Below, piece after piece: positions 6,975 to 13,504 of a DNA stretch of 13,665 nt (position 1 is its first letter; each line of letters opens with the position of its first letter). The DNA lies in the NCBI GenBank assembly GCA_023386635.1, contig JAEWJH010000121.1:1-13665 (forward strand), read 5' to 3'. Both the position numbers and the translations under genes were made by a program. Under the pieces are notes generated by a model. It had not been told where the DNA came from, made no database searches, and worked only from the letters and a program-made list of their open reading frames with translations. The DNA comes from Pseudomonadota bacterium. Lineage in GTDB: Bacteria > Pseudomonadota > Alphaproteobacteria > Rhizobiales > Xanthobacteraceae.

Positions 6975-7721
6975 ATGGCTGGACATTCGCAATTCAAGAA
7001 CATCATGCACCGCAAGGGCCGCCAGGATAAGGCGCGCTCGATGCTGTTCGGGAAACTCGCCCGTGAAATCACGGTGTCCGCCAAGCTCGGTCTGCCCGAC
7101 CCGTCGATGAATGCGCGGCTGCGCGCCGCGATCCTCGCCGCGCGCGCCGAGAACATGCCGAAGGACAATATCGAGCGGGCGATCAAGAAGGCCTCCGGCA
7201 ATGACGCAGAAACCTACGACGAGATTCGTTACGAGGGTTACGGCCCCGGCGGCATCGCCATCATCGTCGAGGTGCTCACCGACAACCGCAATCGCGCCGC
7301 ATCCGAAGTGCGCTCCACCTTCAGCAAGAACGGCGGCAACCTTGCCGAGACCGGCGCGGTGTCTTTCATGTTCGATCATGTCGGCGCGGTGGAATTCGAT
7401 GCCAAGGTGGCGGATGCCGATGCGGTGCTGGAAGCGGCGATCGACGCCGGCGCCGAGGACGTCGTCTCCGACGACAGCGGTCACGCCATCTATACGCAGC
7501 CCGAGGCGCTCGGCGATGTCAGCAAGGCGCTGGAGGCGAAGTTCGGCGAGCCGCGCAAGTCGAAACTGATCTGGAAGCCGCAAAATACCATCGCGGTCGA
7601 CGACGAGAAGGGCGAGCAACTGCTGTCGCTGGTCTCGACGCTGGAAGAACTCGACGACGTACAGACCGTCTACGCCAATTTCGAAGTATCCGACGCCCTA
7701 ATCCAGAAGCTCAGCGCGTAG
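6975..7721 (+). CDS. yebC: YebC/PmpR-family protein
   Basis: A 248-residue member of the YebC/TACO1 family. Members have been described as DNA-binding regulators, and more recently members have been linked to ribosomes stalling on proline-rich stretches. The canonical start MAGHSQFKNIMHRKGRQDK is followed by LFGKLAREITVSAKLG, the family signature NMPKDNIERAIKKASG (about residues 61-76), EGYGPGGIAIIVEVLTDNRN, and a C-terminal domain ending VQTVYANFEVSD. Length is exactly typical. The ATG at 6975 has a CGAGGA Shine-Dalgarno 5 bases upstream. In many proteobacteria yebC lies directly upstream of ruvC; here that link is broken by an antisense permease gene. Confidence 0.96.
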   Translation: MAGHSQFKNIMHRKGRQDKARSMLFGKLAREITVSAKLGLPDPSMNARLRAAILAARAENMPKDNIERAIKKASGNDAETYDEIRYEGYGPGGIAIIVEVLTDNRNRAASEVRSTFSKNGGNLAETGAVSFMFDHVGAVEFDAKVADADAVLEAAIDAGAEDVVSDDSGHAIYTQPEALGDVSKALEAKFGEPRKSKLIWKPQNTIAVDDEKGEQLLSLVSTLEELDDVQTVYANFEVSDALIQKLSA

Positions 7722-7728
7722 CGTTCTG

Positions 7729-7804
7729 TCAGTCCGGGCTCGATCGCAGATCGCGAACCCGGAATCCGGTTCGACAATGACTGCCGCTGCAACGGGATTC
7801 CGGA
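7729..7804. repeat. REP-like palindromes in the convergent yebC / permease gap, possible bidirectional terminator
   Basis: TCCGGG (7733-7738) pairs with CCCGGA (7758-7763), partly extended inside by TCG/CGA. CCGGAATCC (7759-7767) is also the exact complement of GGATTCCGG (7796-7804), so the two foldings compete. On the minus strand the wording CCGGATTCCGGGTTCGCG resembles a dispersed palindrome I recall from Bradyrhizobium-type genomes. Both flanking genes end here, so the structure is placed to stop transcription from each side. No T tract is seen. Confidence 0.6.
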
Positions 7805-7869
7805 TCGCTGCCATAGCGCGTCCCAGGCGCGCGTGAACGTGCTGATTGCTGCGTCCGGAATTGACGATG

Positions 7870-8643
7870 TTACCGCAAACTATCCCACAGCGGCAGGCCG
7901 GCGATCGCCGAGAACGCGACGATCGCATAGGCGATGCGCCGGTATGTGCGCTCCGACGCATACGGGAACAGCTTTCCGCCAAGCCACATGCCGACCATGC
8001 ATACCGGCGTAATCAGTACGGTGATCGCCAGCGCCTGCGCCGTGATCAGCCCGTACCACCCATAGGTGATGGTGGCGGCGACATTGAATAGCGTGAAGTA
8101 CCACAGGAAGTTCGCCCGCAGTACGTCCGGCGGATGCATGCCGCCGAGCCAGTAGATGATCACCGGCGGTCCCGAGATCTGAGCCGCGCCGCCGATCACG
8201 CCGGCGATGAGGCCGACCGCGAATGTCAGCCACAGTGTCGGGCTCTTGCGATAGCGCCAGCCGGAGGCGAGCACGATCACGATCAAGGCGACGAAGACGC
8301 AGACGCCCCAGCGCAGATTGGTCGGGTCGGCGAAGCGCAGGATTTGCGTGCCGAACTGCACGCCGATGGCGGCCGCGATCGCGATCGGCAGCACCTCGCG
8401 CCACGCCGCGCGGGGACCGACCGCGCGCAGGAACGGAAATGCGGTGATAAGATCCATGATGACGAACGTGGCGGCGGCCATTTTCGGGCCGAATACCGCG
8501 CTCGTCAGCGGAATGTAGATCAGCGCCGAGCCGAAGCCGGAGAAGCCACGCACGAAGCCGGTGACGAAGGCGATGCCGATCACCAGATAAACCAGCGGAT
8601 CGGCGAGAACGGCGGCAAAGACGGTGCTGTCGGGCAGGGTCAT
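7870..8643 (-). CDS. TauE/SafE (TSUP) family membrane permease
   Basis: A 257-residue inner-membrane protein of the sulfite exporter TauE/SafE group, whose members move sulfur-containing or other small organic anions; the substrate here is unknown. About seven to eight hydrophobic helices are visible: PLVYLVIGIAFVTGFVRG, SALIYIPLTSAVFG, VLPIAIAAAIGVQFG, WGVCVFVALIVIVLASGW, LTFAVGLIAGVIGGAAQISG, then three more to the C-terminus. GFVRGFSGFGSAL and the repeated GVIGGAAQISGPPVIIYWL are the two family half-motifs, reflecting an internal duplication. The ATG at 8643 has a weak GGCGAAG ribosome site. It reads opposite to its neighbours, converging with yebC and diverging from ruvC, so it is an independent unit placed in a normally collinear cluster. 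Confidence 0.9.
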   Translation of the reverse strand: MTLPDSTVFAAVLADPLVYLVIGIAFVTGFVRGFSGFGSALIYIPLTSAVFGPKMAAATFVIMDLITAFPFLRAVGPRAAWREVLPIAIAAAIGVQFGTQILRFADPTNLRWGVCVFVALIVIVLASGWRYRKSPTLWLTFAVGLIAGVIGGAAQISGPPVIIYWLGGMHPPDVLRANFLWYFTLFNVAATITYGWYGLITAQALAITVLITPVCMVGMWLGGKLFPYASERTYRRIAYAIVAFSAIAGLPLWDSLR

Positions 8644-8804
8644 CGAGGAACTTCGCCGAGCGAACAGGGTGGGCGGCCTCTGTAGCAGCGGCTTTCCGCT
8701 TCCGCGACAGTTGCAGCCACGTTGTCCCGCCTGTCGCCCGCAGAGCGCCCATGCGGCTCCGACTGCCTATGCGGGGCCGGACCGCCTCTTTAAGCTTCGC
8801 TCCC

Positions 8805-9314
8805 ATGCGTTCCCCGATTCGCATTCTGGGTATCGATCCGGGCCTGCGCCGGACCGGCTGGGGCCTGATCGAGAGTGACGGCAACCGGCTGGTCTATGTC
8901 GCCTGCGGTTCGGTGGAGACCAGCGAGCGCGCGGCGCTCGGCGTGCGGCTCGTCGCGCTGCATGACGGCCTGACCGAGGTGATCGCCTCGTTTGCCCCGC
9001 AGGAGGCCGCGGTGGAATCCACCTTCGTCAACGTCAATGGCGCATCGACGCTCAAGCTCGGCCAGGCGCGCGGCATCGCCATGCTGGTGCCGGCGCGACA
9101 CGGTCTCGACGTCGCGGAATATGCGCCCAATCTGGTGAAGAAGACCATCGTCGGCGCGGGCCATGCCGACAAGACGCAGATCCGCGTAATGATCGGCATG
9201 CTGTTGCCGAAAGCCGATCCACGGTCCGAGGATGCGGCGGACGCGCTGGCCATCGCCATCTGTCACGCGCATCATCGGCGCAGCGCGGCGCTGTTGCGCG
9301 CAGTGGCGCAATGA
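8805..9314 (+). CDS. ruvC: Holliday-junction endonuclease RuvC
   Basis: Dimeric endonuclease that cuts Holliday junctions symmetrically, working with RuvAB in recombination repair. The 169-residue product is the usual length. It starts MRSPIRILGIDPGLRRTGWG with catalytic Asp11; Glu71 is in AAVESTFVN, and Asp143/Asp146 are in SEDAADALAIAICHAH. These match the E. coli set Asp7, Glu66, Asp138, Asp141. The ATG at 8805 was chosen because family members begin a few residues before ILGIDPG; in-frame ATGs at 8751 and 8769 would add Arg-rich leaders. No Shine-Dalgarno is evident before 8805. The 161-base region shared with the antisense permease gene must hold its promoter, but I saw no convincing one and no alphaproteobacterial LexA box. 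Confidence 0.96.
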   Translation: MRSPIRILGIDPGLRRTGWGLIESDGNRLVYVACGSVETSERAALGVRLVALHDGLTEVIASFAPQEAAVESTFVNVNGASTLKLGQARGIAMLVPARHGLDVAEYAPNLVKKTIVGAGHADKTQIRVMIGMLLPKADPRSEDAADALAIAICHAHHRRSAALLRAVAQ

Positions 9315-9336
9315 GCGCGACAAACGGGGGCGGGCC

Positions 9337-9951
9337 ATGGATCTGACGGCCATCGGTGTTTTCAGCGCGGCGCTGCTCATCGCGGCGGCTTCGCCGGGAC
9401 CGGGCATCATCGCGCTGGTGGCGCGGGTGATCGGCGCGGGCACGCAGGGCGCCGGCGCTTTCGCCGCGGGCATGATCGCCGGCGATCTGGTCTGGCTCGG
9501 CGTCGCCGTGCTCGGTCTTGCCGCGGTCGCCCATGTGTTCGGCGAGATTTTCCTCGTCATCAAATTCGGCGGCGCGGCATATCTGCTTTATCTCGCCTGG
9601 AAGATCTGGACGGCACCGGCGCAGCCGGCGCCGCTCGCGGCCGATGTCCGCCCGGACAGCCGGCTGCGGCTGTTCTTCGGCGGACTGTCGGTCGCACTCG
9701 GCAATCCGAAGGTGATCGCGTTCTACCTCGCGCTGGTGCCGAACCTGATCGACGTCGCGCGTGTCGGCCTGCTGCAATATGCGGAACTCGCTTTGCTGTG
9801 CATTGCGATCCTCACCGTGGTGCTGGGTAGCTACACCGTCGCTGCGGCGCGGGCGCGCGCTCTGTTTCGCAGCGCGCGGGCTCTGCGGATGTTCAACCGC
9901 ACCGGCGGCGCGCTGATGGGCTGCGCCGCCGTCGCGGTTGCGACAAAATAG
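9337..9951 (+). CDS. LysE/RhtB-family exporter
   Basis: A 204-residue inner-membrane protein of the LysE/RhtB family, which exports amino acids and similar small molecules; the substrate cannot be read here. The N-terminal motif FSAALLIAAASPGPGIIALV is the family signature (SPGPG). About six hydrophobic helices are visible, among them AGMIAGDLVWLGVAVLGLA, FLVIKFGGAAYLLYLAW, FFGGLSVALGNPKVIAFYLA (second signature, GNPK) and LLCIAILTVVLGSYTVAAA. It starts 22 bases after ruvC with a G-rich site, GGGGGCGGG, upstream of the ATG at 9337. It ends 33 bases before ruvA, so it is probably co-transcribed within the ruv operon although unrelated to recombination. Confidence 0.92.
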   Translation: MDLTAIGVFSAALLIAAASPGPGIIALVARVIGAGTQGAGAFAAGMIAGDLVWLGVAVLGLAAVAHVFGEIFLVIKFGGAAYLLYLAWKIWTAPAQPAPLAADVRPDSRLRLFFGGLSVALGNPKVIAFYLALVPNLIDVARVGLLQYAELALLCIAILTVVLGSYTVAAARARALFRSARALRMFNRTGGALMGCAAVAVATK

Positions 9952-9968
9952 AATGTCGCGGTCGCGAC
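9931..9968. repeat. Twin 14-bp palindromes before ruvA
   Basis: GTCGCGGTTGCGAC (9931-9944) and GTCGCGGTCGCGAC (9955-9968) are direct copies differing at one base. Each is itself an inverted repeat (GTCGCG-GT-CGCGAC), and each is followed by (A/G)AAA. The first covers the last codons of the exporter gene; the second ends 16 bases before the ruvA start, next to its ribosome-binding site. They could form two small hairpins or one longer one pairing the two copies, or serve as a protein site. No function can be assigned from sequence alone. Confidence 0.6.
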
Positions 9969-9984
9969 GAAACAGGATGATGCG

Positions 9985-10602
9985 ATGATCGGTAAACTGA
10001 AAGGTGTCGTCGACAGCTACGGAGAGGATCACGTGATCCTCGATGTGCACGGCGTCGGCTATGTGGTGCACGCTTCGCCACGCACCTTGCAGGCGCTGCC
10101 GCAGCCGGGCGAGGCGGCGACGCTGTCGATTGAGACCTATGTGCGCGAGGATCAGCTCAAGCTGTTCGGCTTCGCCAGCGATCTCGAGCGCGAATGGTTC
10201 CGCCTGCTCCAGACCGTGCAGGGCGTCGGCGCGAAAAGCGCATTGGCGGTGCTCGGCACGCTGGCGCCGGCCGATCTCGCCAATGCCATCGCGCTGCGCG
10301 ACAAGGCAGCGGTGGCGCGCACGCCCGGCGTCGGCACGAAAGTGGCCGAGCGCATTGTCATCGAACTGAAGGACAAGGCGCCGGCCTTTGCCGCGGTCGA
10401 TCCGGCGGTGGTGCATCTCGCCGGCGCGATCGACGAGGCGCGCGCGCCGCAGCCAGTGCGCGACGCGGTATCTGCGCTGGTCAATCTCGGCTATGGCCAG
10501 CCGCAGGCGGCGGCGGCTATCGCTGCTGCGGCACGCAATGCCGGCGAGACCCCGGAGACCGCGCAACTCATTCGTCTCGGCCTGAAGGAATTGTCGAAGT
10601 GA
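9985..10602 (+). CDS. ruvA: Holliday-junction DNA-binding protein RuvA
   Basis: Forms tetramers that hold the Holliday junction in an open square and load the RuvB motor. The product is 205 residues, as usual. Domain I is the OB-fold MIGKLKGVVDSYGEDHVILDV onward, with the acidic pin Glu55-Asp56 in YVREDQLKLFGF at exactly the E. coli positions. Two helix-hairpin-helix motifs follow: LLQTVQGVGAKSALAVLG (about 74-91) and RTPGVGTKVAERIVIELKDK (about 112-131). Domain III (ALVNLGYGQPQAAAAI) binds RuvB. AGGA lies 7 bases before the ATG. Its stop codon overlaps the GTG start of the next gene by 4 bases (GTGA). Confidence 0.97.
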   Translation: MIGKLKGVVDSYGEDHVILDVHGVGYVVHASPRTLQALPQPGEAATLSIETYVREDQLKLFGFASDLEREWFRLLQTVQGVGAKSALAVLGTLAPADLANAIALRDKAAVARTPGVGTKVAERIVIELKDKAPAFAAVDPAVVHLAGAIDEARAPQPVRDAVSALVNLGYGQPQAAAAIAAAARNAGETPETAQLIRLGLKELSK

Positions 10603-11063
10603 CGACCCTGTCCGATACCACGACGCGGCGCTCGACCGTGCTACCGGTGGTCGCGATCTTCGTCGCGCTCGGTCCGCTGGTGGGTGGGCTGCTGGTCGCG
10701 CTGGCGCTCGGCATCGTTGTCGCCATTCATCAGGGCACACTGGCCCCGTTGCCGGGGATCGTGGTCGCGACACCGATGCTGGCTTACGGTTTCGGCGGTG
10801 TACTCGCGTTGCTGATCGGTCTGGTCGTCGCCCTGTCGCGGCTTGTCGGTGGCCGCACGACCCTGGCGACGCCGCTCGCCGCCACCATTCTGGTTTATGG
10901 ATCGGCGGTGCTGCTTAATACCGTGGCCGGCGAGGGCGCGTTCGCCGCGTGGTTGCGCGCCGCGCTGCCGGTCTCGCTTGCGTCGGCAAAATTCATGCTG
11001 CTGCCGATGGCGCTCGCCGCGGTCGCCTGCTGGCAGATCGGGCGCAAGGCGAGGCTGCTATGA
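10599..11063 (+). CDS. Small hypothetical membrane protein between ruvA and ruvB
   Basis: A 154-residue protein starting at GTG 10599, which overlaps the ruvA stop (GTGA); its own stop overlaps the ruvB ATG (ATGA). AAGGA lies about 10 bases upstream. After a short polar N-terminus (TTLSDTTTRRST) there are four probable membrane helices: VLPVVAIFVALGPLVGGLLV continuing into a second Ala/Val-rich stretch, YGFGGVLALLIGLVVALSRL, LAATILVYGSAVLLNTVAG and SAKFMLLPMALAAVACWQIG. It ends with a basic tail, RKARLL. I do not recognise a family and see no catalytic motif. Double overlap implies translation coupled to ruvA and ruvB, so the reading frame is very likely real. Codon use is as G+C-rich as its neighbours. 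Confidence 0.85.
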   Translation: MTTLSDTTTRRSTVLPVVAIFVALGPLVGGLLVALALGIVVAIHQGTLAPLPGIVVATPMLAYGFGGVLALLIGLVVALSRLVGGRTTLATPLAATILVYGSAVLLNTVAGEGAFAAWLRAALPVSLASAKFMLLPMALAAVACWQIGRKARLL

Positions 11064-12097
11064 GCGCGGACCGGCTGTTGAGCGCGCAGAAGCGCGACGA
11101 CGATCTCGAAGCGTCGGTGCGGCCGCAGAAGCTTGCCGATTTCGTCGGGCAGGAGCAGGCGCGCTCGAACATGAAAGTGTTCATCGATGCGGCGCGCTCG
11201 CGCAACGACGCGCTCGACCATGTGTTGTTCGTCGGCCCGCCGGGCCTCGGCAAAACGACGCTGGCGCAGATCGTCGCGCGCGAACTCGGCGTCAATTTTC
11301 GCTCGACCTCCGGTCCGGTGATCGCCAAGGCCGGCGATCTCGCGGCGCTGCTCACCAATCTGGAAGAGCGCGACGTGCTGTTCATCGACGAGATCCATCG
11401 CCTCAATCCGGCGGTGGAGGAAGTGCTCTATCCGGCGATGGAGGACTTCCAGCTCGACTTGATCATCGGCGAGGGGCCGGCGGCACGTTCAGTGAAGATC
11501 GATCTCGCGAAGTTCACGCTGGTCGGCGCGACCACGCGCGCGGGGCTGCTGACGACGCCGCTGCGCGACCGCTTCGGCATTCCGGTGCGGCTGAATTTCT
11601 ACACCGAAGCCGAGCTGGAGCTGATCGTGCGCCGCGGCGCGCGCGTGCTCGGCGTGGGCATCACCGACGATGGCGCCAACGAGATCGCGCGTCGCGCGCG
11701 CGGCACGCCGCGCATTGCCGGGCGGCTGCTGCGCCGCGTGCGCGACTTCGCCCATGTGGATGGCGTCGAAGCCATCGACCGCCGCATCGCCGACAAGGCG
11801 CTCGGCGCGCTCGAAGTGGACAGCGCCGGCCTCGATGCCATGGACCGCCGTTATCTCTCCATGATCGCCATGAACTATGGCGGCGGGCCGGTCGGCGTCG
11901 ACACCATCGCTGCGGCGCTGTCGGAGCCGCGCGACGCGATCGAGGACATCATCGAGCCCTATCTGATCCAGAAGGGGTTCGTGCAACGGACGCCGCGCGG
12001 CCGGCTGCTGACGGGGCATGCCTACAAGCATCTCGGCCTTGCCGAGCCGTCGCGCGATACCGCGCAGTTCGGTCTATTTTCGAGCGGCGATGATTGA
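11060..12097 (+). CDS. ruvB: Holliday-junction branch-migration ATPase RuvB
   Basis: AAA+ motor that, as hexamers on RuvA, drives branch migration of Holliday junctions. The product is 345 residues, the family's normal length. RPQKLADFVGQEQARSNM (21-38) precedes Walker A GPPGLGKTT (59-67) and Walker B VLFIDEIHRL (106-115). Sensor 1 and the arginine-finger region follow in GATTRAGLLTTPLRDRFG (156-173). The C-terminal winged-helix DNA-binding domain includes YLSMIAMNYGGGPVGVDTI and YLIQKGFVQRTPRGR. The ATG at 11060 overlaps the upstream stop by 4 bases and has AAGGCGAGG in the last codons of the membrane-protein gene as its ribosome site. It is followed by ybgC with a short overlap. Confidence 0.98.
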   Translation: MSADRLLSAQKRDDDLEASVRPQKLADFVGQEQARSNMKVFIDAARSRNDALDHVLFVGPPGLGKTTLAQIVARELGVNFRSTSGPVIAKAGDLAALLTNLEERDVLFIDEIHRLNPAVEEVLYPAMEDFQLDLIIGEGPAARSVKIDLAKFTLVGATTRAGLLTTPLRDRFGIPVRLNFYTEAELELIVRRGARVLGVGITDDGANEIARRARGTPRIAGRLLRRVRDFAHVDGVEAIDRRIADKALGALEVDSAGLDAMDRRYLSMIAMNYGGGPVGVDTIAAALSEPRDAIEDIIEPYLIQKGFVQRTPRGRLLTGHAYKHLGLAEPSRDTAQFGLFSSGDD

Positions 12098-12566
12098 GCA
12101 GATGAGTACGACCGCGCATCTTGACGGCGAAATCCGCAACGGCCGCCACCATATGATGGTTCGCGTCTATTACGAGGATACGGACTTCACCGGCATCGTC
12201 TATCACGCCAACTACCTGCGCTTCATGGAGCGCGGCCGCACCAACTATCTGCGGCTCATCGGAGCGGACCAGAGGGGCTTGTTCGAGGAAGCCCAGCAGG
12301 AAGCGCCGGGCTTTGCCTTCGTCGTGCGGCAGATGAGCATGAATTTCCGCAAGCCGGCGAAGATGGACGACATGCTGGAGATCGTCACCGAATGCGCCGA
12401 GGTGAAGGGCGCGTCGGTGATGATGGCGCAGCGCGTGATGCGTGGCGACGAATTGCTGCTGGACGCTGAGGTGCAGGTTGCCTTCATCTCCGGCGGCAGG
12501 GCCCGACCGATCCCGAAGCCGTTGCGCATCGCCATGCACGCGGACCACGAAGCCAGCAAAGGCTAA
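12090..12566 (+). CDS. ybgC: Tol-Pal-associated acyl-CoA thioesterase YbgC
   Basis: Cytoplasmic hotdog-fold acyl-CoA thioesterase (YbgC / TIGR02799 type), usually encoded at the head of the tolQRAB-pal cluster and linked to phospholipid metabolism. The signature VYYEDTDFTGIVYHANYLRF contains the catalytic aspartate (second Asp of EDTD, matching Asp18 of E. coli YbgC) and the Y-H-A-N-Y helix. MNFRKPAKMDDMLEIVTE and VMRGDELLLDAEVQVAFI complete the fold. From the ATG at 12090 it is 158 residues and overlaps ruvB by 8 bases; the ATG at 12102 gives 154 residues (MSTTAHLDGEI) and is almost equally likely. Both ribosome sites are weak. Unlike the common order, tolQ does not follow. Confidence 0.93.
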   Translation: MIEQMSTTAHLDGEIRNGRHHMMVRVYYEDTDFTGIVYHANYLRFMERGRTNYLRLIGADQRGLFEEAQQEAPGFAFVVRQMSMNFRKPAKMDDMLEIVTECAEVKGASVMMAQRVMRGDELLLDAEVQVAFISGGRARPIPKPLRIAMHADHEASKG

Positions 12567-12600
12567 GGGGAAGTGAGCAGCGCCATCGACGCGGCGCGCC

Positions 12601-12623
12601 GGCTCATGTAAAGACCATTCACA
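12601..12623. promoter_or_regulatory. Candidate autoregulatory operator at the tetR start
   Basis: CATTCACA at 12616-12623 repeats 8 of the 9 bases of the right arm (ACATTCACA) of the perfect inverted repeat upstream of the DUF2852 gene. At the matching left-arm position only ATGT (12606-12609) is conserved. The site touches the A of the regulator's ATG and would allow the regulator to limit its own expression. Short matches of this kind need experimental support. Confidence 0.45.
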
Positions 12624-13306
12624 TGCGATGGTCGAAATCCGGCGGACACGGTGGGGCGCGCGACGGTGGTCCTGGCGATGCGGGCGCCGGCGGTCCGCGC
12701 GGCTATCACCACGGCAATCTGCGCGAGACGCTGATCCGCGCCGCGCTCGAACTGATCAAGGAAAAAGGTCCGGCCGGCTTCACCTTCGCCGACGCCGCCC
12801 GCTGGGCCGGCGTCAGCCCGGCGGCGCCGTACCGGCACTTCCGCGACCGCGATGCTCTGCTCGCCGATGTTGCGCGGCGCGGTTTCGACCTGTTCGAGGC
12901 GGCACTGATGCGCGCCTGGGACGAAGGCAAGCCGAACACGTTTGCGGCGTTCGATCGGCTCGGCAAAGCCTATCTCGATTTCGCGCGGCGCGAGCCGGCT
13001 TACTATTCGGCGATGTTCGAGGCCGGCGTGCCGCTCGACGTCGACCCGGCCCTGAAGAATGCGGGCGATCGCGCCTTCGCCGTCCTGCGCCGCGCGGCGG
13101 AAAAGCTGGTGCTGCAGGCGCCGGAAAACGAACGCCCGCCGGCGCTGATGGTGGCGCTGCATATCTGGAGCTTGACGCACGGCATCGCGTCGCTGTTCGC
13201 GCGCGGCGATGCGGCGCGGCGCTCGCTGCCCATGCCGCCCGACGATCTCCTGGAGGCGGGCTTCCTCGTCTATCTCAAGGGCCTCGGCATCACCCCGCCG
13301 GGGTGA
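12623..13306 (+). CDS. TetR/AcrR-family transcriptional regulator, WHG-domain type
   Basis: A 227-residue DNA-binding repressor-type protein. After a glycine-rich N-terminal arm (residues 1-25) comes RGYHHGNLRETLIRAALELI, then the helix-turn-helix FTFADAARWAGVSPAAPYRH followed by FRDRDALLADVARRGFD, the TetR DNA-binding domain (about 26-85). The C-terminal ligand/dimer domain carries ALMVALHIWSLTHGIASLFA, whose W...HG pattern is the TetR_C_33 (WHG) signature. The ligand is unknown. The ATG at 12623 is the only sensible start; its ribosome site is poor (AAAGA). The gene lies 56 bases after ybgC. Its probable target is the downstream DUF2852 gene, whose promoter contains a perfect inverted repeat related to a half-site at this gene's own start. 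Confidence 0.93.
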   Translation: MRWSKSGGHGGARDGGPGDAGAGGPRGYHHGNLRETLIRAALELIKEKGPAGFTFADAARWAGVSPAAPYRHFRDRDALLADVARRGFDLFEAALMRAWDEGKPNTFAAFDRLGKAYLDFARREPAYYSAMFEAGVPLDVDPALKNAGDRAFAVLRRAAEKLVLQAPENERPPALMVALHIWSLTHGIASLFARGDAARRSLPMPPDDLLEAGFLVYLKGLGITPPG

Positions 13307-13430
13307 AGCGTTCTGCCGTCTTGCGCAACCACTTGCGTGAGGTTCGGCGCGGGCCCACTTGCGTTTAAGCGGGGAGGGGGTGGCGCCGCCGTTGGCTCCA
13401 AAAAATGTCGCACCTCACAAATCCCGCCTG

Positions 13431-13446
13431 ACCCCCCTTGCGGGGT
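13431..13446 (+). terminator. Small GC hairpin after tetR
   Basis: ACCCC (13431-13435) pairs with GGGGT (13442-13446), or CCCC-TTGC-GGGG in the tighter register. It is not followed by a T tract and lies about 125 bases after the tetR stop, directly against the DUF2852 promoter, so a terminator role is doubtful. Between the tetR stop and this hairpin I see only a short direct repeat, CACTTGCGT, at about 13331 and 13350. Confidence 0.25.
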
Positions 13447-13488
13447 TGACGACCAGGACCATTTATGTGAATGTTATTTACATTCACA
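13446..13488 (+). promoter_or_regulatory. DUF2852 promoter with perfect inverted-repeat operator
   Basis: TTGACG at 13446-13451 is a good -35 box. At the usual 17-base spacing the -10 region falls at 13469-13474, inside the inverted repeat TGTGAATGT (13466-13474) / ACATTCACA (13480-13488), two perfect 9-bp arms around a 5-bp AT-rich centre (TATTT). Length and symmetry suit a TetR dimer site, and binding there would block RNA polymerase. The regulator encoded just upstream is the natural candidate. The -10 box itself is not well matched to the consensus, so the exact start is unclear. Confidence 0.7.
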
Positions 13489-13504
13489 CGCGCGAGGATG
13501 TCCC

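Noticed and set aside
8648..8666. Possible SOS (LexA) box before ruvC: two GAAC words
   Set aside because: The two GAAC words are 10 bases apart, whereas the alphaproteobacterial LexA site needs direct GTTC (or GAAC) words with 7 bases between. No other match was seen near ruvC or ruvA.
9052..10773. Long minus-strand open frame opposite ruvC, the exporter and ruvA
   Set aside because: Arg/His/Asp-rich composition without domains, and it overlaps three genes with complete family motifs on the other strand.
12605..12625. CATGT / ACATG inverted repeat around the tetR start
   Set aside because: Arms are only 5 bases with 11 between them. The match to the downstream ACATTCACA arm explains the same bases better.
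13331..13358. Direct repeat CACTTGCGT in the tetR-DUF2852 spacer
   Set aside because: Only two copies of nine bases, not symmetric and outside the promoter; too short to distinguish from chance.
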